Positions 1 to 7,369 of a stretch of 31,131 nucleotides of DNA are shown piece by piece (positions within the stretch are counted from its first letter, which is position 1; each line of letters opens with the position of its first letter). Under the pieces are notes generated by a model. That model was given only the letters and a program-made list of their open reading frames with translations. It had not been told where the DNA came from and did no database searches. The stretch lies in the NCBI GenBank assembly GCA_910585005.1, contig CAJUCN010000027.1:1-31131 (forward strand), read 5' to 3'. This stretch comes from an uncultured Lachnospiraceae bacterium (GTDB taxonomy: Bacteria > Bacillota > Clostridia > Lachnospirales > Lachnospiraceae). A program made the position numbers and the translations under genes.

Positions 1-57
1 GCCATTTCATTATCATAGAAGATCTGGTTATTTACAGAGTTTTCTTCACACACTCTC

Positions 58-1442
58 CTATTCTATCTTGTATTCATGTGGATAATAATTTTGCAGTTCG
101 TCTACATCTGTTTCTTTTCCTGCATATGTCTCAAACCAGTTTTCATAGTCGGGGTTATTCCAAACCGTACCATCTTCAAAAAGTACTTGTTTCAAACAAA
201 GCAATGAGTATGCAACATGATTAGCGTCGCCGTTTCCAACTTTCGGAAAGTCCTCCATGATCTTACCGTCATATAGTGACCAGCCGCCGCGGTATTCCTC
301 CGTTTGATTAGATAAAATGTTCGTCTTTGTCCGAACAACATTTTCAAAGCTGCTTTCCGTACTGCTGTCAAGGAAATTCCAATATAACTTTAATGGGGAA
401 CCATATTCGTCATAGGCCAACATACCATATTGGGTTTCTATAATGTTGCTATCGGTATTGTTTGTCAGGATATCGTGGATATAAGGTGCGCCATCTTCGT
501 AATGGAGAATATCTGCGCTTTCATGGATAATAGCCCTGGGGCTTTTTTTATCTGCAACAGTATCCCTTGTGCTTGTTTTCGGGGCATTGATTGCAAGTGT
601 ATCATCAGTTTTACTGTCAGTTGAAGCTATTGCAGACGTGGCGAACAAACTAACGGTGACGAGTACGGTAAGACAGGCAGATAAAAGAGTAATCCTTGTC
701 GTTCGTTTTGTGTTCATAATTGCGGTAATCCTTTCTTCAATAGCATTTTTGCCGAAATGATTATGAAGCGGTGACAGCCCGCTTTTCTTTGATTCCATAC
801 GGATAAGCATTAACGAATAGGCAGATTTTGATTTATCGCCAAATTGTCTTATAACGCTTTCATCACATGACAGCTCAATATCACGGTTGAAAAGAATGTA
901 CATTACCCAAACAAAAGGATTGAACCAATGAACACAAAGGGCATATGCAGCAATCAGTTTTGTCATGGCATCAAAACGATAAATATGCACATATTCATGT
1001 GAGAAAATATATTGTAACTGTTCAGCATTCTTCCAGTCCGTTTGCTTTGGCATTAAAATAACAGGATGGATAATGCCATATGTCAACGGTGTGGAGATGC
1101 TATCTGATTGTCGAATTGAGATTCGGCGTATGAGCGGACGTTTTTTGACCCGCCATTCTACATAGGAATTATTGACTGGTAAAGCTGTCCGAAACTCAAC
1201 TTTGCAGCGTAAATAAGACACCGTGAAAAATACGGCCAAAAGTATCATTCCAGCAAACCAGACAACAAACCAAATAGAAAAAGACGGGATATTTGCTGCG
1301 GGCTGTTCCACGCCTTGTATCATGACAAAATATTCCCGTGATATAATGTTTTTTTGGGCAGGCTATTTATTGCGATTGTCCGGATCATTACAATCGCAGT
1401 AATAAAAACAGCCCCGGAAAAACTCATTTCCAACAAAGTCAT
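58..1442 (-). pseudogene. blaR1: Broken BlaR1/MecR1-like M56 metallopeptidase sensor
   Basis: M56 membrane peptidases sense a cell-wall signal and cleave the partner BlaI repressor. An ATG at 1442, with GGAG inside the end of blaI, opens a reading frame of 40 codons (MTLLEMSFSG... to LPKK) that looks like the usual first membrane helix, then stops at 1320-1322. A second frame starts at 1323, overlaps that stop as ATGA, and runs 421 residues to 58. It has a membrane helix at about 15-35, the zinc motif HEYVH near residue 110, the downstream SCDE segment, another helix near 212-232, and an outside domain of about 190 residues (with GGWSLYDG) that is not a penicillin-binding domain. From family knowledge, the piece between LPKK and AANIP, which should hold the second helix, appears deleted with a frame change. 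Coupled translation of the second frame is possible, so some peptidase could still be made. Confidence 0.75.
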
Positions 1443-1447
1443 GCGTA

Positions 1448-1816
1448 TCACTCCAAATCTGTAACAATTTGTTTTAGCCTTTCAATTTCTTCAGCAGAAA
1501 GTTTTTTTCTGCTTAACAGAGCCGCAAATAGCTTGTCCGCACAACCATCATAAATTTTGTTAATCAGTTGATTGGTTTCGGCTTCCTGAACTTCTTCTTT
1601 GGGAATCAGTGCATGACACATGAAATTAGGCTCAGAACGTTCAATAGCCCCCTTTTTTATACAACGCTTAATAAGCGTATAAGTTGTGTTTTTATTCCAG
1701 CCCAACTCTTTAGTAAGGACATCTGCAACATGCTTTGCCTGTACATCACCCTCTTTCCAAAGAATGTGCATAACCTTTAATTCAGAATCGAAAAGTTTTA
1801 CAGTTTCTTTATCCAT
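1448..1816 (-). CDS. blaI: BlaI/MecI/CopY-family transcriptional repressor
   Basis: This 122-residue protein has the usual length and layout of BlaI: a winged helix in the first 70 residues (LKVMHILWKEGDVQAKHVAD, then GWNKNTTYTLIKRC) and a dimerising helical tail with AALLSRKKLSAEEIERL. Repressors of this family bind dyad operators and are released when the M56 partner is activated. The start at 1816 follows AAGGAG at good spacing. Its stop lies 5 bases before the start of the first blaR1 fragment, so the two form one operon. A paired perfect inverted repeat at 1838-1880 sits on its promoter, which fits autoregulation. No beta-lactamase is next to it, so the regulated gene may lie elsewhere, or the pair may control another cell-envelope function. 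Confidence 0.9.
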   Translation of the reverse strand: MDKETVKLFDSELKVMHILWKEGDVQAKHVADVLTKELGWNKNTTYTLIKRCIKKGAIERSEPNFMCHALIPKEEVQEAETNQLINKIYDGCADKLFAALLSRKKLSAEEIERLKQIVTDLE

Positions 1817-1837
1817 GCAGTATCAACTCCTTCCAAA

Positions 1838-1880
1838 TAAGACTATAGTAGTCCTTGCTACATAGACTACTATAGTCTTA
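1838..1880. promoter_or_regulatory. Paired BlaI operator
   Basis: TAAGACTATAGTAGTC at 1838-1853 and its exact reverse complement at 1865-1880 are separated by 11 bases. Each 16-base arm contains the small palindrome ACTATAGT. The placement right before blaI, overlapping its -10 box, makes this the likely BlaI binding region. Confidence 0.8.
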
Positions 1881-1892
1881 TCAAAATGTCAA
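1864..1892 (-). promoter_or_regulatory. Promoter of blaI
   Basis: On the minus strand TTGACA (1887-1892) is followed after 17 bases by TAGTCT (1864-1869). The -10 box lies inside the operator arm, so a bound repressor would block polymerase. Confidence 0.6.
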
Positions 1893-1944
1893 TAGCTGTT
1901 ATGCATATTTTCCAAGTTGTTTTATCACGAAAATAGAGAATTTA

Positions 1945-1953
1945 TGGTATAAT
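1945..1953 (+). promoter_or_regulatory. Extended -10 promoter of the FAD reductase gene
   Basis: TGGTATAAT matches an extended -10 element; no good -35 box is visible. Transcription would begin near 1960, which argues against a start codon at 1957 and for the one at 2029. Confidence 0.5.
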
Positions 1954-2028
1954 CCAATGAGAGAAATTGCTTTAGCAGGAACAGCTTTTGCCGAAGCAAT
2001 AGGAAATAGCAGAAAGGATGGAAGGCGG

Positions 2029-3054
2029 ATGTATGATGTAATAGTGGTCGGGGCGGGACCGGCGGGGTGTACGGCATCGAAGATTTTAGCGGAAAAAGGC
2101 TGTAAAGTTCTTATGGTGGAGAAATTTAAGATGCCAAGATATAAGTCCTGCTCGGGTGTTTTGATAAAGAAATCAATGGAGTTTGTGAAGGAATATTTTG
2201 GTGAGATTGTGCCGGAATCTGTCATGTGTGCTCCGGCGAAGAACAGGGGAATGATCTTCACAAATGACATAGGGAAAGAATACCGTTTTGAGCAGGAAGG
2301 GCTGAATGTATGGCGCAGTCATTTTGACGGCTGGCTTGCCGGAAGAGCGAAGGAGAGCGGCGCAGAGGTCAGGGATGGCGTGGCGGCCCTTTCCTGTGAG
2401 GAAAAGGATGGATTTGTGGAAGTCAGCCTGCATGGGGAGTATAATGATACAGAAAGAGCCAGGTATGTCATTGACTGTGAAGGTGTTGTCGGGACATTGA
2501 AACGGAAGATTACCGGGGAAGTTCCCGGATACATAATCACTTTTCAGACGTTCAATGAGGGCAGCATAGATTTAGATCCCCATTACTTTTATGCATACCT
2601 GCAGCCGGAACTGTCGGAATATGATGCGTGGTTCAATGTAAAGGATGACCTTCTGGTGCTTGGGGTGTCCGTGAAGGATAGGGACAAGATTGGATATTAT
2701 TATGAGCGTTTCCTTGCCTACATGGAAGAAAACCACCACCTGCAGATTCGCCGGCAGATGAAGGAAGAAAAGTGGCTGATGCCGCATATCCGTCCAGGAT
2801 GTCATGTAGACTACGGTGTGGGGCGCGTCCTTTTCGCCGGGGAAGTTAGCGGTTTTTTAAACCCGATGGGCGAGGGCATATCTGCCGGGATGGAAAGCGG
2901 GTACAGAGCTGCTTTCGCAGTCATGGAGCATTTTGATCATCCGAAAATGGTTTGTGAGGCTTACCAGAAAAGTACAGAAAATCTGAAATCCTATATGCAG
3001 CGCCAGTGGAGTTTTGTGGGAGGAATGGCTGGCACGTTTAAGGAGATGGAGTAA
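2029..3054 (+). CDS. FAD-dependent oxidoreductase, geranylgeranyl reductase family
   Basis: A 341-residue flavoprotein of the COG0644 type. The N-terminus has the dinucleotide-binding fold (DVIVVGAGPAGCTASKIL, glycines 8, 10 and 13, then VEK), followed by PRYKSCSGVL, which corresponds to the PR-x-K-x-C-G-G motif of geranylgeranyl reductases. Near residue 265 comes the second FAD motif, GRVLFAGEVSGFLNPMGEGI. Relatives reduce isoprenoid double bonds or act on halogenated or polyketide substrates; the substrate here cannot be read from sequence. The ATG at 2029 is chosen over one at 1957 because it follows AAAGGA/GGAAGG and because the promoter lies at 1945-1953. The gene stands alone, divergent from blaI, and ends at a terminator. 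Confidence 0.8.
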   Translation: MYDVIVVGAGPAGCTASKILAEKGCKVLMVEKFKMPRYKSCSGVLIKKSMEFVKEYFGEIVPESVMCAPAKNRGMIFTNDIGKEYRFEQEGLNVWRSHFDGWLAGRAKESGAEVRDGVAALSCEEKDGFVEVSLHGEYNDTERARYVIDCEGVVGTLKRKITGEVPGYIITFQTFNEGSIDLDPHYFYAYLQPELSEYDAWFNVKDDLLVLGVSVKDRDKIGYYYERFLAYMEENHHLQIRRQMKEEKWLMPHIRPGCHVDYGVGRVLFAGEVSGFLNPMGEGISAGMESGYRAAFAVMEHFDHPKMVCEAYQKSTENLKSYMQRQWSFVGGMAGTFKEME

Positions 3055-3057
3055 CTG

Positions 3058-3086
3058 AAAAAAGGGCTGCTTTGGCAGTCCTTTTC
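3058..3086. terminator. Bidirectional terminator
   Basis: GGGCTGC and GCAGTCC pair around a TTTG loop. An A run precedes the stem and CTTTT follows it, so it can end both the FAD reductase transcript on the plus strand and the lacI-type transcript on the minus strand. Confidence 0.75.
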
Positions 3087-3116
3087 TTATGTCTTGAGAT
3101 TTCACAATTCACTTCT

Positions 3117-4127
3117 TTACGGCTGTTGGGCTGATACAAAGCGGATTGTGGATTCTCTGGCAATGACACGGGATTCCAGTTCATACATACATGGTTCCGC
3201 GTTGTTGTTTATTTGATCCAGCAGGATTTCCACGGACTTTTTTCCAATCTCATCCAATGGCTGGGCCAGAGCAGTGAGTTTGGGGCTGATTTCCTTTGCC
3301 AGCAGGGAATTATCAAAGCCGGCAATGGCAATATCTTGCGGAACGGTATAACCTAGTTCGCGGAAAGCGGTAATGGCTTCGCAGGCGGTGATGTCATCGT
3401 TAGCCAGATATGCCTCACAATGCAGTCCGGAACGTTCTGCATATTGTTTTACCAGCTTGTAGACCAGGCTGGTGTTCATATTCTCCGGCGCCGGACATTC
3501 AATCACATCGGTCAGATTAATCTGGCTGTCAGACAAATACTGCTGAAACCCTGCATATTTCAGGGCGGAGGTAGATTCTTTGGTAGGACCGATATATCCT
3601 ATTTTTGAAAAACCCATGTTCAAAAAATGTTTGGCTATCTGTTGGCCGCCATTGTAATGGGAGATGTATACGCTGCTAAAGCCTTCCATTTTCTTAGTGA
3701 TCATTACTGCCGGGACTTGCAGGCGCTGATAAGCGGGCAGGCTTTGCGCCGTGGAAACAGGAACTGCAATTACACCGTCAACTTTCCGCTGGCGGAGCTG
3801 GGCTAGAATATTTTTTTCTTTATCCAGACTGCGGTGTGTATTGCAGATGATCACACTGTATCCTTCATAAAATGCCTGGTTTTCTATAGATTCTATGATT
3901 TCACTGAAAAAGGGATAGGCAATTTCCGGGACCAGCAGGCCGATGATGTTTGTCCGGTTCCCTGCCAGGCTTTGGGCGATGAGGTTAGGTTCATAATCCA
4001 GTTCTTTGACCCAGTGGAGTACCTTTTGACGTGTCTCTGCTTTGACGGAAGGATGATTAGAGAGCACTCTGGAGACGGTGACTCTGGAAACGCCTGCCTT
4101 ATCGGCAATATCCTGCATACTGACCAC
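3117..4127 (-). CDS. LacI-family transcriptional regulator
   Basis: A 336-residue sugar-responsive repressor. The N-terminal helix-turn-helix reads MQDIADKAGVSRVTVSRVLSN, followed by the hinge (YEPNLIAQSLAGN) and a periplasmic-binding-protein-like effector domain ending in the usual region SPKLTALAQPLDEIGKKSVEILL. I place the start at the GTG at 4127, seven bases after GGAGG; longer forms starting upstream would have the ribosome site inside the coding region. The gene is transcribed in the same direction as the PTS permease upstream of it but has its own promoter. By position it most likely represses the PTS and HAD-amylosucrase transcripts in response to their sugar. The effector is not known. 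Confidence 0.9.
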   Translation of the reverse strand: MVSMQDIADKAGVSRVTVSRVLSNHPSVKAETRQKVLHWVKELDYEPNLIAQSLAGNRTNIIGLLVPEIAYPFFSEIIESIENQAFYEGYSVIICNTHRSLDKEKNILAQLRQRKVDGVIAVPVSTAQSLPAYQRLQVPAVMITKKMEGFSSVYISHYNGGQQIAKHFLNMGFSKIGYIGPTKESTSALKYAGFQQYLSDSQINLTDVIECPAPENMNTSLVYKLVKQYAERSGLHCEAYLANDDITACEAITAFRELGYTVPQDIAIAGFDNSLLAKEISPKLTALAQPLDEIGKKSVEILLDQINNNAEPCMYELESRVIARESTIRFVSAQQP

Positions 4128-4230
4128 GGCAATCCCTCCTTTCTTTGTGTATGGAATCATGGTGGTTTCAATATCCTCAGACTCATATCAGTGATAGGAT
4201 GTTGTCAAATCCATAATCTTACATAGGGAT

Positions 4231-4259
4231 ATTCTATTCCTGACTACCGCTGTTGTCAA
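4231..4259 (-). promoter_or_regulatory. Promoter of the lacI-type gene
   Basis: TTGACA (4254-4259) and TAGAAT (4231-4236) on the minus strand are separated by exactly 17 bases. The transcript would have a leader of about 100 bases before the GTG start. Confidence 0.65.
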
Positions 4260-4272
4260 GAATGGAAGACAA

Positions 4273-4294
4273 GAGCCACCCGGACGGGTGGCTC
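4273..4294 (-). terminator. Terminator after the PTS gene
   Basis: GAGCCACCC and GGGTGGCTC form a 9-bp GC-rich stem with a four-base loop, about 50 bases past the PTS stop. On the minus strand the stem is followed by TTGTCTT, a weak U tract. Confidence 0.6.
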
Positions 4295-4343
4295 CTTTTG
4301 GCAATAAGCCGGTTTGTATCACTGACATTTAGCGCCAGAAGTA

Positions 4344-6254
4344 TTATGCTTTCAGGCACATCAGTTGGTCGCCGGGCTTAAGCTGGCCGGAAGCAACAGT
4401 TTCAACACAGGCCAGATCATCGGAATTGGTAACTGCTACCATAATAGTAGCGGGGTGGCCTGCAGCTTTAATCTTTTCCAGGTCCATAGTCAACAAAAGG
4501 TCACCTTTTTTTACCCGCTGTCCCTCTTTGACGTGGCTCTTGAAACCATCGCCTTTCATTTCTACGGTATCGATGCCTACATGGATGAGCAGTTCCACAC
4601 CCTCTGCTTCAATGCCTACAGCGTGTAAGGTATCGGCAAGCTGGCTGATAGTGCCATCCATAGGAGAAAAAACTTTGCCGATTTCCGGCTCGACGCCACA
4701 GCAGACTCCAAGGACGCCCTGAGAAAAGGTCGGGTCGGCAATCTCTTCCATGGGAACGAAAACTCCCTGGGCTACGGCCCCCAGCACTTCGGGAAAGGAT
4801 ATCGGCGCCGCCGGAACATCCTTTTTACTTCCTTTAGCGTTCTCCATTTCCATGACTTCCGGAGGTACTGCGAAGAACCAGCACAGACAGAAAGCAACGG
4901 CGAAAGTAGTAATGGCAAGTACCACATACATCACTAGCTGGGAAGGGGAGTATATGTAAAGCAATAGTCCCGGAATCGTGGTTATGCCATTGCCGGTACC
5001 TTTCATTCCAAGCAGCATGGCGATCATACCGGCTATGCCGTTGATGGAACAGCTAAGCAGAAACGGCTTCATGCCATAACGCAGGATGACACCGAACAAT
5101 GCAGGTTCACCGATGCCTAGCAGGGCGGATACGGTTGCACTGGGACCGATGGCGCGGATTTCTTTTTTCCGGGCTTTTATGGAGATAGCGAGACATACAC
5201 CGGCAGAGGAAAAGCCACACATACACAAAATGGCATTGAAAGGGTTAAAACCAGTGCTGGCCAACAGGCTGATCTCCAACATGTTGAATATATGGTGGAC
5301 GCCCGTGAGGGTGATGATAGACCAGAAGAAGCCGACTACCAGACCGCCGATGCCCAAAGGAAGTTCCAGCGCATATTCTACGATGACTAACAGGACATTT
5401 TCCAGTGCATGGAGGAGGGGTCCAATTACCAACAGGGAAAGAATCAGCATAACAAACAGTACCAGAAAAGGTGTGATCATGAAGTCAAATACTGCCGGCA
5501 CTGTTTTCCGCAGTTTCTTTTCCAGTTTACTGCCGATTACTCCGGCTACAAAGGCTGGCAGGATGCTGCCCTGGTAACCGACTATGGGAATGAAACCAAA
5601 AAGCATAAGAGGTGTTACGCCACTGGAAGGGTCTGCTACAGAGTAGGCATTTGGCAGGGCGCCGTTGACCAGCATCAGCCCCAGGATCAGGCCAAGTACC
5701 GGGGAGCCGCCAAATACACGGAACGTGGACCAACACACAATAGCGGGCAGGAAAGCAAAAGTAGTGCCGGAAAGTACCTCTACCAGAACCTGAAAGGTCT
5801 GGGGAACATCGGCATTGGTCATGCCAAACAGAGACAGAAAGTTGTTATTGAGTAAGGCGCCCTTTAAGCCCAGGAACAGACCGGTTGCCACCAGGGCGGG
5901 TATCACGGGAACAAATACATCCCCGAAAGTCCGGATGGCTTTCTGTACTTGGTTTTTACCGTCCATTTTTGCTTCTTTCGCTTCGCTTGCAGTGGTTTCG
6001 GCAATACCAAGCTGGATGATCTGTTCATAGACCCGGTTGACATGGCCGGTGCCAAAGATGATCTGATATTGTCCGGCTGTGAAGAAAGTGCCTTTCACTG
6101 CATCAATTTCGCCAACTTTTTCATCGTCAGCCAGGGAACGGTCTGCGACAATGAGGCGCAGCCGGGTGGCGCAATGAGCGGCGGACTTGATATTTTCTGA
6201 TCCGCCGACGGCCTGAATGACTTCTTTTGCTATCTTTGCATAATCGTAGTTCAT
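4344..6254 (-). CDS. PTS permease EIIBCA, sucrose/beta-glucoside type
   Basis: A 636-residue three-domain phosphotransferase permease. EIIB is at 1-85 with the phosphorylated cysteine at 28 (AAHCATRLRLIV). The membrane EIIC part is at about 110-460. A C-terminal glucose-type EIIA has histidines at 544 (LHAVGI) and 558 (LLIHVGID, the likely phosphorylated one). The start at 6254 follows AAGGAGG at seven bases. It takes up and phosphorylates a sugar using phosphate passed from enzyme I and HPr, both encoded just across the divergent promoter region. The BCA order fits sucrose, trehalose or beta-glucoside transporters; sucrose is favoured here only because the neighbouring enzyme looks like amylosucrase. 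Confidence 0.9.
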   Translation of the reverse strand: MNYDYAKIAKEVIQAVGGSENIKSAAHCATRLRLIVADRSLADDEKVGEIDAVKGTFFTAGQYQIIFGTGHVNRVYEQIIQLGIAETTASEAKEAKMDGKNQVQKAIRTFGDVFVPVIPALVATGLFLGLKGALLNNNFLSLFGMTNADVPQTFQVLVEVLSGTTFAFLPAIVCWSTFRVFGGSPVLGLILGLMLVNGALPNAYSVADPSSGVTPLMLFGFIPIVGYQGSILPAFVAGVIGSKLEKKLRKTVPAVFDFMITPFLVLFVMLILSLLVIGPLLHALENVLLVIVEYALELPLGIGGLVVGFFWSIITLTGVHHIFNMLEISLLASTGFNPFNAILCMCGFSSAGVCLAISIKARKKEIRAIGPSATVSALLGIGEPALFGVILRYGMKPFLLSCSINGIAGMIAMLLGMKGTGNGITTIPGLLLYIYSPSQLVMYVVLAITTFAVAFCLCWFFAVPPEVMEMENAKGSKKDVPAAPISFPEVLGAVAQGVFVPMEEIADPTFSQGVLGVCCGVEPEIGKVFSPMDGTISQLADTLHAVGIEAEGVELLIHVGIDTVEMKGDGFKSHVKEGQRVKKGDLLLTMDLEKIKAAGHPATIMVAVTNSDDLACVETVASGQLKPGDQLMCLKA

Positions 6255-6282
6255 AGTTTCCTCCTTAAAAATTTGGTTTGAT

Positions 6283-6307
6283 GTACTATGCAATGAGCAT
6301 AATGTAC
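6283..6307. promoter_or_regulatory. Candidate LacI-type operator in the PTS leader
   Basis: An imperfect dyad with GTAC at both ends and ATGC/GCAT arms around AATGA lies between the PTS promoter and its start codon, a common place for a local repressor to bind. Confidence 0.35.
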
Positions 6308-6326
6308 CCGCGTTCATCTTAAAGCG

Positions 6327-6356
6327 AGAATAGCACGCAAGATGATAAAAAGTCAA
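6327..6356 (-). promoter_or_regulatory. Promoter of the PTS gene
   Basis: On the minus strand TTGACT (6351-6356) is followed after 18 bases by TATTCT (6327-6332). Confidence 0.5.
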
Positions 6357-6408
6357 TATGAGTGCATTAAAAAACACAAAATTAGCATTCTGCATAAAAA
6401 GTGCAGCT

Positions 6409-6426
6409 CTGTTTTGGTGAAAACAG
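6409..6426. promoter_or_regulatory. Palindrome between the divergent promoters
   Basis: CTGTTTT and AAAACAG flank GGTG, a perfect 7-bp dyad 18 bases upstream of the HAD -35 box. It is a possible operator or activator site. Confidence 0.3.
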
Positions 6427-6444
6427 AAAAAGAAATATGACAGA

Positions 6445-6474
6445 TTGACAGGGCTGATTTCAAACATTTATAAT
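6445..6474 (+). promoter_or_regulatory. Promoter of the HAD-amylosucrase-HPr-EI operon
   Basis: TTGACA (6445-6450) and TATAAT (6469-6474) are both perfect consensus boxes, 18 bases apart. Confidence 0.7.
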
Positions 6475-6481
6475 AATCAAA

Positions 6482-6496
6482 ATGAAAGCGTGTTCA
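6482..6496 (+). promoter_or_regulatory. cre-like operator (CcpA or local LacI-type regulator)
   Basis: ATGAAAGCGTGTTCA fits the catabolite-responsive-element pattern WTGNAARCGNWWWCA at 14 of 15 positions. It begins 8 bases after the -10 box, at the transcription start, where a bound protein would repress. Confidence 0.6.
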
Positions 6497-6521
6497 TATG
6501 TAGAATATGAAGGAGGTCATC

Positions 6522-7352
6522 ATGGATCAGAAATTGATTTTTTTAGATATTGATGGTACTTTGACGGAACCGGGAAAAAATGTTCCGCCTCCATCAGCGG
6601 TGGAAGCAGTTCGCCGTGCCCGGGGCAAGGGGCACAAAGTAGTATTGTGCTCCGGCCGGAATTATGGGATGCTCTTTCCTGTACTGGAGTTTGGTTTTGA
6701 CGGTCTGATCGCCAGTGCCGGCGGTTATATTGAGTATAACGGTCAGGTGGTTTATGACTGCCCGATGACTCCCAAGCAGCAGGCCAGGGTACTGGATGTT
6801 TTTAAGGAAAACGGCATTTACCGCACGATAGGGGGCAGAAACCACAGCTATACCGATGAGGGGTTTAAGGAGTTTCTTGCGGAAAATGCACAATCCCAGG
6901 CCAACAGCGAGCTTTTGCGGTGGCGGATCCAGATTGAGAATGAACTGGGTATCCATCCCATGTCGGAATATGACGGTGAGCCTATCTATGGAATGGCATT
7001 CATGAGCAGAGGCGCAGAGCGCCTGAAAAAGCCTATGCAGGTGCTGCAGGATGAATTTGATTTCTGTATTCAGGACGAAGATGCCTGCGGCATTGTGAAT
7101 GGGGAACTGGCCAGCAAGGCTTTTAATAAAGGGAAGGCAGTGGAAAGATTATGTGAGTTTCTGGGGATTCCCAGGGCGGATACGATTGGCGTTGGAGACA
7201 GCATGAACGATTTAGAGATGCTTGAAGCTGTGGAAATTGGCGTCTGCATGGCCAATGGAAGTCCTTCCTTAAAGAAGATTGCCGATATGGTCTGTCCGGC
7301 TGTGACAGAAGATGGCCTTTACAACGCTTTTGAAAAGCTGCAGTTGATTTAG
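6522..7352 (+). CDS. Cof-type HAD-superfamily sugar phosphatase
   Basis: A 276-residue HAD hydrolase of the Cof (IIB) type. Motif I is FLDIDGTL with aspartates 9 and 11; motif II is VLCSGRNYG; the lysine of motif III lies in FNKGKAVERLC; motif IV is GVGDSMNDLEML. Such enzymes remove phosphate from sugar phosphates and other small substrates. The start at 6522 follows AAGGAGG at good spacing; the ATG at 6507 sits before that site and is rejected. It is the first gene of the plus-strand operon and ends 17 bases before the amylosucrase start. A sugar phosphate made by the PTS is the obvious candidate substrate, but this is inference. Confidence 0.85.
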   Translation: MDQKLIFLDIDGTLTEPGKNVPPPSAVEAVRRARGKGHKVVLCSGRNYGMLFPVLEFGFDGLIASAGGYIEYNGQVVYDCPMTPKQQARVLDVFKENGIYRTIGGRNHSYTDEGFKEFLAENAQSQANSELLRWRIQIENELGIHPMSEYDGEPIYGMAFMSRGAERLKKPMQVLQDEFDFCIQDEDACGIVNGELASKAFNKGKAVERLCEFLGIPRADTIGVGDSMNDLEMLEAVEIGVCMANGSPSLKKIADMVCPAVTEDGLYNAFEKLQLI

Positions 7353-7369
7353 GAAAGAAGGTGGCAGGA

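Noticed and set aside
1..57. Gene upstream edge
   Set aside because: No frame with a start and ribosome site on either strand can be supported in this short stretch.
1957..2028. Longer N-terminus for the FAD reductase
   Set aside because: No ribosome site before it, it overlaps the expected transcription start, and the FAD-binding fold begins right at 2029.
6255..6467. 71-residue N-terminal extension of the PTS protein
   Set aside because: It runs through the promoter and operators; AAGGAGG directly precedes the ATG at 6254 where EIIB similarity begins.
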